From NCBI RefSeq assembly GCF_001444405.1, contig NZ_CP013188.1:1-64000 (forward strand): DNA of 64,000 nt, given 5' to 3'. Each line of letters begins with the position of its first letter. Position 1 is the stretch's first letter. The notes beneath the pieces were generated by a model. That model searched no databases and was not told the origin of the DNA. It saw only the letters and a list, made by a program, of their open reading frames with translations. Shown here one piece after another: positions 37,331 through 47,160 of this stretch. Source of the DNA: Pseudoalteromonas phenolica. GTDB lineage: Bacteria > Pseudomonadota > Gammaproteobacteria > Enterobacterales > Alteromonadaceae. Both the position numbers and the translations under genes were made by a program.

Positions 37331-39247
37331 TTATGCAGTTAATTTGCTTTGCCTTCTCTTAGGCCAACTTTGTAAAAAATTACAAAACTCTGATTGAGGG
37401 ATCGGTTCAGACCAAAAGAAACCTTGTCCATATCTGCAACCAAGCTTCATGAGAATATTGGCTGTACTTTTGTCTTCAATGCCCTCGGCAATGTTTTCAA
37501 TACCTATGGCTTGACTCATTTTTAAAATTGCATCAACCAAGTGGTATTGGTTCCGTTCGTGCATCATATTCCTAATAAAAGATTGATCAATTTTTAATGT
37601 TGAGGCATTAAACTTTGTTAAGTAATTTAAGTTTGAATAACCTGTACCAAAATCATCAATAGAAATTGAAACGCCATGGGAAACCATCTGATGAATTTGG
37701 GCTTGTATGTTTTTTTCATCTTCTATGAATAATGACTCGGTGATTTCTATGTCTAGGTAAGATGGGTCGAGCTTTTGTTTTTTTAGCGTTTTCAGTACTA
37801 AACTGCCAAAATTACCTTTTTTGAACTGTTCGGGTGAGGCATTTACTGAAACACCTAATTGATTAAACCCAAGTTTGTGCCAAGCTTTACAATCTGCTGC
37901 AGCCTGTTTTACAACCCAAAGACCTATTTCATTAATTAAACCTGAAGCTTCAGCAACAGGGATAAATTTGGAGGACGAAACGATAGAGTTATCAGGCTTA
38001 CGCCAACGGATCAGTGCTTCTACTCCTGCGATTTTATTCGTGCTTAATTCTATTTTTGGTTGATAAAACAACTCAAATTCTTGCTGCTCAAGTGCACGCT
38101 TCATCCCCGCTAACATAGTTAAACGGGCTTTGCTTTTTTGTTCCATTTCGAGATCGAAAAAAGCAAATTGATTGTGCCCCTGCTGTACTGCTGCTGTGAG
38201 TGCTGTATGTGCTCTACGCAACAAAATATCGTAGTTGTTTCCATCATGCGGTGCTATGGCAATCCCAATACAAGCAGAAACCTCAACTTCATATTGTTCA
38301 ATATAGTTACTAAAAAATGTAGTTTGCAGAGCTTGATGTGCAAAAGCCTCAATATCATGGTAATCAGTTTTATCTAAAAAAATAAAAAACTGATTATTGG
38401 AGCCGTGAAACACTTTCGCATGCTCTTCATTGAACTGCTTAAGGCGCTGAGCAATCATGTTAATGAGCTTATCACCGACATCAAACCCTAATGATGCATT
38501 AATAGAATTTAAGTTATTAAGAGTGAGTACCATCAAAGCGCTAAGTTGTTCAGCCTGATTCTGGCGAAAAACTTTGCTTTGAACATATTGAGCACATGCA
38601 ATTTCATTTGGAAGTAGAGTCAACCTATTCGTTAGCGCTCTCTTCTGAGTCCTTTTCTTATTTCGAATTGTGTTGATATGTGTTTTGACAAGCCTTTCTA
38701 ACAGGCGGTCAATATCTTTGGTTAATAAGTTGACAATAAATGCGAAGATTACAATAACCAAAGCCATATTATGGGCTTTTCTCCAATCAGCAAAATCAGC
38801 CAATGGTGAAGCGAGTAACCCTGTGTATTCTGCATAAGCCAAACAGTAGATACTGAGAACCATAAAAGACGATGAGGAATAAATTAGCAGTCGGCTGCCA
38901 AGCATAGCGCAAAATATCAAAATACAAGGGTAAGCAAGTAGACTCGTATCGTATAAGCCTTCAATATTCCAGGCAAAAAAGAAGGCTAATAAGGTCAGTG
39001 TCCAGATAAAAATACCCGATACGATGGGCAGTGTATCTTCACATAAGAACCAATTTAGGAAAGAAAAAATACCAACAGCTACCAGTAGTGTAACGGCATA
39101 GCTTTGCTGGTAAATAAAAATATTAAGAATAAAAAACAATGTCAGAGAACAACTGATCAAAGATAGTAATGTCTTTAATCTATTCACTTTGTCTGAGGCG
39201 ATTTGAGTAAGAATACTGTCATATTCTATTGGTTCTAATTTACTCAT
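37331..39247 (-). CDS. Membrane c-di-GMP phosphodiesterase (degenerate GGDEF - EAL)
   Basis: Encodes 638 residues. About six membrane segments fill residues 23-175. A GGDEF domain follows whose signature is replaced by GSNNQ, so it should not make c-di-GMP. An EAL domain (about 385-630) keeps EALIRW near 408, the DDFGTGYS motif and EGIE, so it should hydrolyse c-di-GMP. It overlaps the upstream cyclase by eight bases and is last in the four-gene operon. Confidence 0.92.
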   Translation of the reverse strand: MSKLEPIEYDSILTQIASDKVNRLKTLLSLISCSLTLFFILNIFIYQQSYAVTLLVAVGIFSFLNWFLCEDTLPIVSGIFIWTLTLLAFFFAWNIEGLYDTSLLAYPCILIFCAMLGSRLLIYSSSSFMVLSIYCLAYAEYTGLLASPLADFADWRKAHNMALVIVIFAFIVNLLTKDIDRLLERLVKTHINTIRNKKRTQKRALTNRLTLLPNEIACAQYVQSKVFRQNQAEQLSALMVLTLNNLNSINASLGFDVGDKLINMIAQRLKQFNEEHAKVFHGSNNQFFIFLDKTDYHDIEAFAHQALQTTFFSNYIEQYEVEVSACIGIAIAPHDGNNYDILLRRAHTALTAAVQQGHNQFAFFDLEMEQKSKARLTMLAGMKRALEQQEFELFYQPKIELSTNKIAGVEALIRWRKPDNSIVSSSKFIPVAEASGLINEIGLWVVKQAAADCKAWHKLGFNQLGVSVNASPEQFKKGNFGSLVLKTLKKQKLDPSYLDIEITESLFIEDEKNIQAQIHQMVSHGVSISIDDFGTGYSNLNYLTKFNASTLKIDQSFIRNMMHERNQYHLVDAILKMSQAIGIENIAEGIEDKSTANILMKLGCRYGQGFFWSEPIPQSEFCNFLQSWPKRRQSKLTA

Positions 39248-40835
39248 ATTTTTGCTCTAAACTGTCTATTGCTGATGCAAATGAGAGGTTTCGGCCTCCC
39301 TTCTTTTTTGACTCAACTTTGATTTCATACATTGCCTTATCGGCCAGATGAATTAGCTCAGGTTTATGGCTTGAATCATTAGGGTAACAAGCTGCGCCCA
39401 TACATAGACCGATTTGTACATTAGATTGATGAGAAATTAGTGTGTAAGGTTTTCCAATTCGTATCGTTATTTGACTTGCGAGTGCTTCGAGTTGTGTTTT
39501 CTCAAAGTCTCTGAGCACTAAAACAAACTCATCTCCTCCCCATCGGCATGTAATACTATTACTTGGCGTAAGCTGCTTTAGCTGATTGGCTACGTTAATC
39601 AGCACTTCATCTCCCGCATCATGGCCGTAAATGTCATTAACCTGCTTAAATCCATTTAAATCCATTAAGACAAAAATAAAAGGGGTTTTGCTTTTTATAA
39701 GTTGATCAATTTGTTTTTCAGCGGCTTGTCGATTAGTCATATTGGTCAGGGCATCATAATCAGCCCGTCGGCTTAGTTCATCTAGCTCATCTCTTTTCTT
39801 TGAAACATCATTTAATGTAACTTGGTAATAAGACTTTAAGTCATCGGTAACGATACTCGATACAACTACTTGTAACCATATAGTTTTCCCCTGCTCTTTA
39901 AATCTGAGACGGTGTTCTCCAATTGCTATTTCATCATTTAAAAAAGCACTATTTACAGTGCGTGTGAGCAAGTCAGGTGTTTCAAATAATTCGCTGAGAA
40001 TTGCGCCATAATTTTTTTTAATAGGTTGGCCAATACGTTCAAGTAAGGTTTTGAACGCATTGTTTGTCAGAAGAATATTCCCTCTTGGTTCCATTAAGAT
40101 GATAGGCGCAACAGAGTTTTCGAAAAGCAACCTGAAGCGCTTTTCAAGTATTTCAATTTCAGAGCGTAAAAAGCGTTCTTGAGAAATCTGATCTTCTGCC
40201 TTTTCTAGCAACAAATTGATATCTTCCACTAGGTTGCCTAGTTCACTTTTATCATGAAATATTGGTTTCTTGAGTCTTCGGGCTGTGCCAGGGTTTAACG
40301 AGTGCAGGCTCTTAGCAATGATGAGTATCGGTTTTGTAATAAAATAAAAAGCGATAAAAATCGCGATAAGCGTGACGAAAAAAGCTTGTAAAAGCAGAGA
40401 GTTAGATAAAAAACTTGCCGCCTCTCTCGAGTCTTGTTCAATATACTCAAGATTGTGTTGTACGGTAATTTTTCCTAGTTGCTCTGACGTTTCAAATGGG
40501 GATGTGACAATAAACTCAGTGTACTTTTCATGGTTCTTAAGGTAGGTGTCACTTCGGATTGTAAATAGCTCGGCTTCGAATGATGCAGCGATAATCTCTT
40601 GGCTATTGTCTAGCCCATTAATAACCTCTTTTGCGAGTTCTTGGTCACCTAAATAGGCTGCAATATTGGCTGTAGGTGCAACAACATCGTACAGCTGCTT
40701 AATATTAGCCTGAGTTTTATTTTGGTTGTGTTGATAGGCGAACTTAAAAAAAACTTGAGAAGAAATGAAGCCTACGAAAACTGCCGCAAAGCTTATAGAG
40801 ATAGCAAGCCTTAATAATAAACCGCTTTTATTCAT
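39240..40835 (-). CDS. Membrane diguanylate cyclase (HAMP-PAS-GGDEF)
   Basis: Encodes 531 residues: two membrane segments (about 7-29 and 148-168) bound a periplasmic sensor loop. HAMP (about 170-225), PAS (about 235-350) and an intact GGDEF (CRWGGDEF, near 431-435) follow. I saw no RxxD inhibitory site five residues upstream, so product inhibition may be absent. It overlaps both neighbours by eight bases. The PstS-like protein encoded just upstream may feed its periplasmic sensor (inference). Confidence 0.92.
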   Translation of the reverse strand: MNKSGLLLRLAISISFAAVFVGFISSQVFFKFAYQHNQNKTQANIKQLYDVVAPTANIAAYLGDQELAKEVINGLDNSQEIIAASFEAELFTIRSDTYLKNHEKYTEFIVTSPFETSEQLGKITVQHNLEYIEQDSREAASFLSNSLLLQAFFVTLIAIFIAFYFITKPILIIAKSLHSLNPGTARRLKKPIFHDKSELGNLVEDINLLLEKAEDQISQERFLRSEIEILEKRFRLLFENSVAPIILMEPRGNILLTNNAFKTLLERIGQPIKKNYGAILSELFETPDLLTRTVNSAFLNDEIAIGEHRLRFKEQGKTIWLQVVVSSIVTDDLKSYYQVTLNDVSKKRDELDELSRRADYDALTNMTNRQAAEKQIDQLIKSKTPFIFVLMDLNGFKQVNDIYGHDAGDEVLINVANQLKQLTPSNSITCRWGGDEFVLVLRDFEKTQLEALASQITIRIGKPYTLISHQSNVQIGLCMGAACYPNDSSHKPELIHLADKAMYEIKVESKKKGGRNLSFASAIDSLEQKYE

Positions 40836-41271
40836 ACAACTCCATTACAACCTTGACCTTTTGCGCTATCGGCTTGGTTAAAGCGTCACTATATACATAG
40901 CCAATGGCATTAGGATTATTCTCAACAAAATCTATAATTACCTGTTGATCTCTCAGCTCTAATGGAGGTTTTGCTCTACCTGTAAAGCGCACTCTAGACC
41001 AATATGCATTGACTCTCGAAAGCGGCATATTCACGAGGCGTTTATAGAAAATAGACTTAAGTTCATTTGTCGCAAGAGTATCTAGTGGCTGTGCAGATTG
41101 GTTATTGGGAAATGCAACATAGCGGCCCATATACAGATCAATTAACTGCTTTTTCGTTAAAGTGTTTGTCGCGTTGTTAGCATTAACAATTACTGATATC
41201 TGCTTTGCCATAGCTGTATTAGCAAAGTACAAAGCAATGAATAGTATTGAAATGAGCGTTAACTTTTTCAT
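40828..41271 (-). CDS. Periplasmic PstS-like protein
   Basis: Encodes 147 residues with a signal peptide (to about TAMAKQ). It resembles the phosphate ABC transporter substrate-binding-like family that is shorter than true PstS. Segments such as LTKKQLIDLYMGRY and NPNAIGYVYSDAL are typical. No pst transport genes are nearby. It is cotranscribed between the outer-membrane barrel and the cyclase, so a sensory role is more likely than uptake (inference). Confidence 0.8.
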   Translation of the reverse strand: MKKLTLISILFIALYFANTAMAKQISVIVNANNATNTLTKKQLIDLYMGRYVAFPNNQSAQPLDTLATNELKSIFYKRLVNMPLSRVNAYWSRVRFTGRAKPPLELRDQQVIIDFVENNPNAIGYVYSDALTKPIAQKVKVVMELYE

Positions 41272-41273
41272 AA

Positions 41274-42509
41274 TCAGAAGGTAAAACTCACGCTAAAAAA
41301 TACAGTTGTAAAAGACTCTTTTGGCGCAAGCGTATTCATACCTTGATATGACCAGAGTGCACCTCCTTGGGCATCTATGCTTGTATGGTCAAACTGTAAC
41401 TTGAATGCGACATTGTCTTTAATATCGTAGCGAGCCCCAACAGAATGGGTTTGCTGATTAGGGCTGAAAACACCAAATGATTCATTGACAGCTAAAAATA
41501 ACCTCTCTACTTGTTCTGGTAAATCGCCATTGAGTTGAACGGCTTCGTTTATTTCATTAGATTTTGACTTGGCAATGGCGTAAGTGTAAAAGAATTGGCC
41601 CTTATCATAATTATAGGTGGTATTTACATAACCACTTTTAACTGCCGACACAACGCTCGAATCACTTTTGAGCCTGACAATTTCAGCCAATATAGTAAAT
41701 GCATCAAAGTTGTACCTTAACCCAGCAGAAGTGAAATATGTTTGCTTGTTCACTAAAGAGAACTCACCTAAAAAATTATTTTTATCTGGCCATAATTGTT
41801 CAGGAATGAGTTCTAAGCCATTTATAACTTCTTGCATGCCAGCAATATTATCTCTGGTTTTCGCTCTGGTGTGTTTTATTGAGAAAGTCCAATCGAATTG
41901 ACTGAGTTCGAGAGAGGCACCTAGGCCATTAAATATTTCTAGATTAACAGTTTGGTCATCTAAGGCGACTTCACCTATTGATTCGCCAGCAAATAACTTG
42001 ATGCGGTAGTCTAAACTTCCAAAGGAGTTTATGTACGAAACATCAGCTCCATCAAAAGACCTAAAAGGTAATAAGCTATAAACTTCATTGGGAACCTTAG
42101 CCCAAGGATAGGCAAAACTTATATCTCGATATTCGGTGAGTAAATATAAATCAAGTAAAGTTCGGCCAGCTCTAAAATCCCAATTAGGTGAGGGTTTGTA
42201 ACGTAAGAAAGCTAGGCTCAGCGTGTTATCGAGGGAAATATTATCTTGACCGCGGTACACAACTTGGCCAACAAAATCGAAGTTGGCATTGAGTGATATG
42301 TCGGTTTGGAATCCAAGCGAGCTAATTGAATTAAAATCAAAATTGTCTTCAAACTTATCGTTGTATTTAGAGATGTCTGTTCGAAACTTGTAGGTATCAG
42401 AATTTGAGTGAACGAACCCGACTGTGCCAAATCCACTAAAAGATATTTTTTCTGCACTGTAGCTATAGCAAGATAATAAAAGTAGACACGAACAAAATGC
42501 TCTTAACAT
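41274..42509 (-). CDS. Outer-membrane porin-like beta-barrel
   Basis: Encodes 411 residues: a signal peptide (to about SYSAEK), then alternating amphipathic strands and a C-terminal aromatic end (FFSVSFTF), typical of an outer-membrane barrel. It opens with FSGFGTVGFVHS, like DcaP or alginate-type porins. It heads the operon; the PstS-like gene begins two bases after its stop. Substrate unknown. Confidence 0.8.
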   Translation of the reverse strand: MLRAFCSCLLLLSCYSYSAEKISFSGFGTVGFVHSNSDTYKFRTDISKYNDKFEDNFDFNSISSLGFQTDISLNANFDFVGQVVYRGQDNISLDNTLSLAFLRYKPSPNWDFRAGRTLLDLYLLTEYRDISFAYPWAKVPNEVYSLLPFRSFDGADVSYINSFGSLDYRIKLFAGESIGEVALDDQTVNLEIFNGLGASLELSQFDWTFSIKHTRAKTRDNIAGMQEVINGLELIPEQLWPDKNNFLGEFSLVNKQTYFTSAGLRYNFDAFTILAEIVRLKSDSSVVSAVKSGYVNTTYNYDKGQFFYTYAIAKSKSNEINEAVQLNGDLPEQVERLFLAVNESFGVFSPNQQTHSVGARYDIKDNVAFKLQFDHTSIDAQGGALWSYQGMNTLAPKESFTTVFFSVSFTF

Positions 42510-42617
42510 CTAACCTCTCGCTTGATACTTAATTAACCTGACAATAATTTTAATATAGCGGAGAATTGAATTTTGTATAAGATATAAGCGCAATTTTATT
42601 ATGAGCTTGTAATAACA

Positions 42618-42643
42618 AAAAAGGAGCCAATCGGCTCCTTTTT
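42618..42643 (-). terminator. Terminator of the YebC-family gene
   Basis: AAAAAGGAGCC-AATC-GGCTCCTTTTT with T runs on either strand, 19 bases after the minus-strand stop. Confidence 0.88.
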
Positions 42644-42661
42644 AAACACATAGCGTCGTGA

Positions 42662-43387
42662 TTATTTGTTCACAATTGCGTTGTGGTAGATGTTTTGCAC
42701 ATCATCACAATCTTCTAGCATAGTCATGAATTTTTCAAAGTTAGCTAGGTCGTCTTCGCCTGTGATTTCAATGTGTGTTTGTGGCACAAAAGTGATTTCG
42801 TCTACTTCAAAATTAATGCCTTCGAATGCTTCTGTTAATGCTGTTTTTGCTTTGAAGTATTCAGTGTGTGGTGCGAATACAGATACTTTGCCGTCTTCAA
42901 CTTCAACGTCAGTTACATCAACATCAGCCATCATTAATGCTTCAAGCACCACTTCATCATCGTCGCCATCAAAGCCTAAAATAGCTAAGTGATCGAACAT
43001 ATGAGCAACACAACCTGGGCTGCCGATTTTCGAATCTGTTTTTGTGAATGGCAGACGTACATCTTTGATAGTACGATTTGGGTTATCTGTTAAACAGTCA
43101 ACGATAACCATACAGTTACCCGGGCCGTAACCTTCGTAACGTGCTGGAGAATAGTCTTCACCTGCACCGCCCGCTGCTTTCTCAACAGCTTTGTCGATAA
43201 CGTGTGCTGGTACTTGGTCTTTTTTCGCTTTTTCGATTAGACGACGTAAAGATAGGTTTGTTTCAGGATCTGCACCGCCGTTTTTAGCTACAACGTAGAT
43301 TTCCTTACCGTATTTAGAGTTAACTTTGGTTTTTGCCGCCGCCGTTTTTGCCATGGCGTTTTTGCGGACTTCAAATGCTCTGCCCAT
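42662..43387 (-). CDS. YebC/PmpR family regulatory protein
   Basis: Encodes 241 residues, the family length. It opens MGRAFEVRKNAMAKTAAAK, close to the MGRxFExRK start of YebC proteins, and has the EGYGPG motif (about 104-109). Family members bind DNA as transcription regulators, and one group helps ribosomes through proline-rich stretches. Which of the two this one does cannot be told here. Note that efpL, another polyproline factor, is in the same window. Confidence 0.92.
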   Translation of the reverse strand: MGRAFEVRKNAMAKTAAAKTKVNSKYGKEIYVVAKNGGADPETNLSLRRLIEKAKKDQVPAHVIDKAVEKAAGGAGEDYSPARYEGYGPGNCMVIVDCLTDNPNRTIKDVRLPFTKTDSKIGSPGCVAHMFDHLAILGFDGDDDEVVLEALMMADVDVTDVEVEDGKVSVFAPHTEYFKAKTALTEAFEGINFEVDEITFVPQTHIEITGEDDLANFEKFMTMLEDCDDVQNIYHNAIVNK

Positions 43388-43494
43388 CTTAATTCTCGTA
43401 TTATGAATTTAAAAAATTGCCAAGATTCTAGCAAGACTCAAGGCTTTGAGCTAGAGGGCAGCGAGAATAGCGGCATATTTTTAAAAACCAAACG

Positions 43495-44091
43495 TTACGG
43501 AAGGACTAATTTAGTCAATTGCGAAAAGTGCTCGATTGTATACGTCGCTGTATCCGCGTAGTCAGGGCACGCATCAATAATATATAAACAACTGTCCATT
43601 TGCGCATTGTCTGCAGCCTGAATATCAAACAAAAAATCGCCAACGTAAATGCATTGCGATGGATTTACTTGCCAACTATCAGCAACTTGCAGTAGCGCTG
43701 TTGGATCAGGTTTTGCGGGGGCATCGTCTCGGGTGAGTACAATATCGAACTCAAGACCGGTTTTTGCTAGCTTCAGTTGTGCCGCGTGTTGACAGTTACG
43801 CGTTACAACCGCCATTTTGATGTTTTGCTCTGCCAGCGCTGCAAGACACTCTACAACACCCGGCATTAGCACTGCCGATTCAGCATCTTGGTATTCATGG
43901 CTTAAGACAATATCCATGGCAGCTTGAGCTTCAACCTCTGGCAGCTGTTCAATATAGGTCAATAAATCGGTATGTTCAGTACATCCGATTTCATCGCGAA
44001 TATGTTTAAAGTTTAAAGAGGAGCTTACTAACGTGTTGTCTAAGTCAAAGATAACACCTTGGTAGTTAGCATTTACTGCAGTTTGAGTCAT
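43495..44091 (-). CDS. HAD-family hydrolase (IA)
   Basis: Encodes 198 residues with motif I DLDNT (nucleophile Asp near 16), motif II TRN, motif III KPDP and motif IV VGDFLFD. The cap domain is helical and the length fits phosphoglycolate-phosphatase-like members. The substrate is not resolvable. It is transcribed alone. Confidence 0.88.
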   Translation of the reverse strand: MTQTAVNANYQGVIFDLDNTLVSSSLNFKHIRDEIGCTEHTDLLTYIEQLPEVEAQAAMDIVLSHEYQDAESAVLMPGVVECLAALAEQNIKMAVVTRNCQHAAQLKLAKTGLEFDIVLTRDDAPAKPDPTALLQVADSWQVNPSQCIYVGDFLFDIQAADNAQMDSCLYIIDACPDYADTATYTIEHFSQLTKLVLP

Positions 44092-44184
44092 AAAAGAGAA
44101 TGGTTTTAGTGAGCGTATTTTGAGTATATACGAAAAGATTAAAAGGTTGGATTAGAGTCTTTATTGTGGGAAATACTGTTTAGT

Positions 44185-44212
44185 AATTAGCAGAGCCTGG
44201 GCTCTGCTAATT
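44185..44212 (-). terminator. Hairpin after the M1 peptidase operon
   Basis: AATTAGCAGAGC-CTGG-GCTCTGCTAATT: a perfect 12-bp stem, 18 bases after the DUF6702 stop. It has no strong T run. Confidence 0.6.
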
Positions 44213-44229
44213 ATAAAAGCAAAAGACGG

Positions 44230-44724
44230 TTACTTATCAAAATGAACAGTGAGCCAGTTGTCTTCACCATCAAAATGTAAGGTTTTTACTTTGCCTTTAC
44301 CTTCGAAGTTGACCATGTTGACTTGATCTGCCCAGACATCCCTGAGCGCACCATGTTGCATTCTCAGCGCGCTAAAATCTGCGGGGATCTGCGTTTCTTG
44401 GTAAACCCAAAAAAACTTTCCATCAACTTCCTGACCGACCAATGAAAGCTTGAGAGGTGTCTTGTCTGCTAACTGTAAAGCCACTTTACGATTTACATAT
44501 TTTGCAAATTCGGCTCTATCTTTAGCGTGTTTAAACAGATCGGCATGACCGCCTATCAAGGTCTCTACAGCATGTTCAGTATCGTGCAGATAAAAGCGAT
44601 GCATGAGCTCAAGATTACCCGTACGCTCATTGATCAATACGGTTGTCATTGCAGCTTTTAACTGGTGAGCGGTGACTTGACCGCTCAACAGTAAAAGTAA
44701 GCTGGCAGCAAGCCAAGCTCTCAT
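44230..44724 (-). CDS. DUF6702 family periplasmic protein
   Basis: Encodes 164 residues with a signal peptide (to about VTAHQLK). It looks like the DUF6702 family, whose members often follow M1 peptidase genes. The body has a histidine-rich segment (MHRFYLHDTEH). It starts four bases after the peptidase stop, so the two are cotranscribed and probably work together on the surface or in the periplasm. A family B site lies inside this gene at 44473-44491. Confidence 0.72.
   Translation of the reverse strand: MRAWLAASLLLLLSGQVTAHQLKAAMTTVLINERTGNLELMHRFYLHDTEHAVETLIGGHADLFKHAKDRAEFAKYVNRKVALQLADKTPLKLSLVGQEVDGKFFWVYQETQIPADFSALRMQHGALRDVWADQVNMVNFEGKGKVKTLHFDGEDNWLTVHFDK
44473..44491. repeat. 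Family B palindrome copy 5, inside a gene
   Basis: CTGTAAAG-CCA-CTTTACGA within the DUF6702 gene. Inner arms are intact, with one outer mismatch. Confidence 0.5.
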
Positions 44725-44727
44725 GGA

Positions 44728-47160
44728 TTAATCCTTCTTCTCTTTTTCGTCTTTGTCATCTTTTTTCAACTCAGTTTTAATGTCATGCATGATATCACGA
44801 CGCACTTTGGCTGAACTCTTCTTACGCTTATACACCTCTAAACGAGAAGGAATGATTTGACGCGGGTAATGGTTATTTTCAATGTCGACATCGGCAGTTT
44901 CCCAGCGAGGGTCAACCACAATAGACTTTAACGGCTTGTCTTTGTCTGTGATGATTAACTTGCTCACTTTATTCGGGCTACGACGCCAAATCTCAGCCGG
45001 TAGCATACGCTCTTCCGTCGAACCGTCTTGATACGTCAGTTCAAGAATGATTGGCATTACCAAGCCACCTAGGTTGCTGAACTCCATGACATAATAGTTT
45101 TTGTCTTCTTCAACTGCTCTATCAAGGGCTTTACGCTCCCAAGGCTTAAGCTTTTTCAAGAAGCTCTGATACGCATTTCGCTCTTTGTTAGTCACAGTAA
45201 AGCGGTCATTGTCATCGTAGAAATCAGTTACGTCTTTGTTTTTATCAATCCAAAGCTCTTTGCCTTCTTCTTGGTTACGCTTGTTGAACAATGACATAGG
45301 TTTGCTCTGTTCGAACTCACGTAAACGTGCATAATCAATGTCAGGGTTCTTAGTATCAATACGTAATTGATAAACTTTGTCTAGCGAGATATCAACATGA
45401 TCTGTGGTGTAGAACCAGCCACGCCAGAACCAGTCTAAATCGACACCAGATGCTTCTTCCATGGTTCTAAAGAAATCAGCTGGAGTTGGGCGTTTGTATT
45501 TCCAGCGCTGTGCATACTCTTTAAACGCGAAGTCGAATAGTTCACGCCCTAAAATCACTTCTCGAAGAATATTCAGTGCCGCTGCAGGTTTGGTATAAGC
45601 GTTCGGACCTAGATTCAATACGCTGTCTGACTGCGTCATAATCGGCACTTGGTTTTGAGACTTCATATAAGGCACGATGTCACGCGGCTCTACGCCCCAA
45701 GGAATGTTTGGATCCCATTCACGGCCAGCGACACCATCTAAGAAGCTGTTAAGACCTTCATCCATCCAAGTCCATTGACGCTCATCTGAGTTAACGATCA
45801 TTGGGAAGTAAATATGACCAATTTCGTGGATCACAACGCCAATTAAGAAACGCTTCTCAGCTTGTGAGTAAGTGCGTGAGCCATCATCTCTTAGTTCTGT
45901 ACGCGGACCATTGAAGGTGATCATTGGGTATTCCATACCGCCTACAGGACCGTTTACTGACTGTGCAACTGGATATGGGTAATCAAATGAGAAGCGCGAG
46001 TACACTTCCATGGTGTGGATCACAGACTCAGTTGAGTATTTTTTCCAAAGATCACCGCCCTCTTTCGGGAAGAAAGACATCGCCATAACAAGTGGCTGCT
46101 CTTTACCACCTTGTTGATAGCCTTTGGCATCCCACATAAACTTACGAGAGGATGCCCAAGCAAAATCGCGTACATTCTCAGCTTCGAAATGCCAAGTTTT
46201 GGTTTTGTCTGTGCCTGCTTTTTCGTTTTCAATCGCTTCTTCTTCAGTCACAACAAACACAGGGCGTTTTGCAGTTTCTGCTTCTTTTAAACGCTTTAAT
46301 TGTGTTTTTGTCAGTACCTTTTTGGCGTTTTTCAGTTCACCTGTCGATGAAACAATGTGGTCTGCAGGTACGGTGATCTCTACATCATAATCACCAAATT
46401 CCAGTGTAAACTCACCACGACCTAAAAACGCTTTATTTGTCCAAGCTTCATAGTCAGTAAAAGCGGTAAGACGCGGGAACCACTGCGCCAGTAAGAAAAT
46501 ATCGTTGCCATCTTCTTCGAAGTGTTCATAACCCGAACGCGCGCCAACGGCATCCTCTTCAACAATGTTAAAGGCAAAATCAAGGCTAAACTCTGTCGAC
46601 TTGCCTGGCTTTAATGGCTCGTTTAAATCGATACGCATCATAGTATCGACAATCGTAACTTTTAGTGGCTTACCGTCTTCGTCTTTGACATCACTGATCA
46701 CAAAACCCAGTTCAGTGTCGTCCATAAACTGTTGGCGACGAAGTTGGTTTAAGCTGATTTTTGCTGGTTTTGCTGCAGGATTACTTTGCAGGCTATTTTT
46801 AAATGTAGCGCTTCGCTCAGCAAGTGAGTCTTGCTTAAAAATATTTTGGTCTAATTGCATCCAAAGATATTTTAGCGTGTAAGGTGAATTGTTTTTGTAT
46901 TCGATACTTTGTTCAGCGGTTAAACGGCGCTGTTTTTCGTCTAATACAACATCAATGTCGTAATCGACTTTTTGTTGCCAGTAACGTTCACCGGGCTCAC
47001 CTGCAGCGTTACGATAGACGTTTGGGGTTGGCAGTACTTCGTCTAGTTGACGAAATTTATCGACAAAGTTGCCTTTGGTTTGCTCAACAGCACTGGCGAC
47101 CGCAAGGCTTGATGCCATAAGCGGTATACACAGTGACAAGGCACTGGTTATTTTTTTCAT
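44728..47160 (-). CDS. M1 family metallopeptidase
   Basis: Encodes 810 residues with a signal peptide (to about SLAVASA). The zinc site HEIGH is at 445-449 with the third ligand E468 (HExxH-x18-E), and the substrate GGMEY motif lies near 410. It belongs to the M1 aminopeptidase family of exported enzymes. The C-terminus is an unusually charged lysine/aspartate tail (about 795-810). It is cotranscribed with the DUF6702 gene. Confidence 0.93.
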   Translation of the reverse strand: MKKITSALSLCIPLMASSLAVASAVEQTKGNFVDKFRQLDEVLPTPNVYRNAAGEPGERYWQQKVDYDIDVVLDEKQRRLTAEQSIEYKNNSPYTLKYLWMQLDQNIFKQDSLAERSATFKNSLQSNPAAKPAKISLNQLRRQQFMDDTELGFVISDVKDEDGKPLKVTIVDTMMRIDLNEPLKPGKSTEFSLDFAFNIVEEDAVGARSGYEHFEEDGNDIFLLAQWFPRLTAFTDYEAWTNKAFLGRGEFTLEFGDYDVEITVPADHIVSSTGELKNAKKVLTKTQLKRLKEAETAKRPVFVVTEEEAIENEKAGTDKTKTWHFEAENVRDFAWASSRKFMWDAKGYQQGGKEQPLVMAMSFFPKEGGDLWKKYSTESVIHTMEVYSRFSFDYPYPVAQSVNGPVGGMEYPMITFNGPRTELRDDGSRTYSQAEKRFLIGVVIHEIGHIYFPMIVNSDERQWTWMDEGLNSFLDGVAGREWDPNIPWGVEPRDIVPYMKSQNQVPIMTQSDSVLNLGPNAYTKPAAALNILREVILGRELFDFAFKEYAQRWKYKRPTPADFFRTMEEASGVDLDWFWRGWFYTTDHVDISLDKVYQLRIDTKNPDIDYARLREFEQSKPMSLFNKRNQEEGKELWIDKNKDVTDFYDDNDRFTVTNKERNAYQSFLKKLKPWERKALDRAVEEDKNYYVMEFSNLGGLVMPIILELTYQDGSTEERMLPAEIWRRSPNKVSKLIITDKDKPLKSIVVDPRWETADVDIENNHYPRQIIPSRLEVYKRKKSSAKVRRDIMHDIKTELKKDDKDEKEKKD

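Noticed and set aside
42690..42992. Plus-strand frame opposite the YebC-family gene
   Set aside because: Serine-rich antisense shadow of a well-supported gene.
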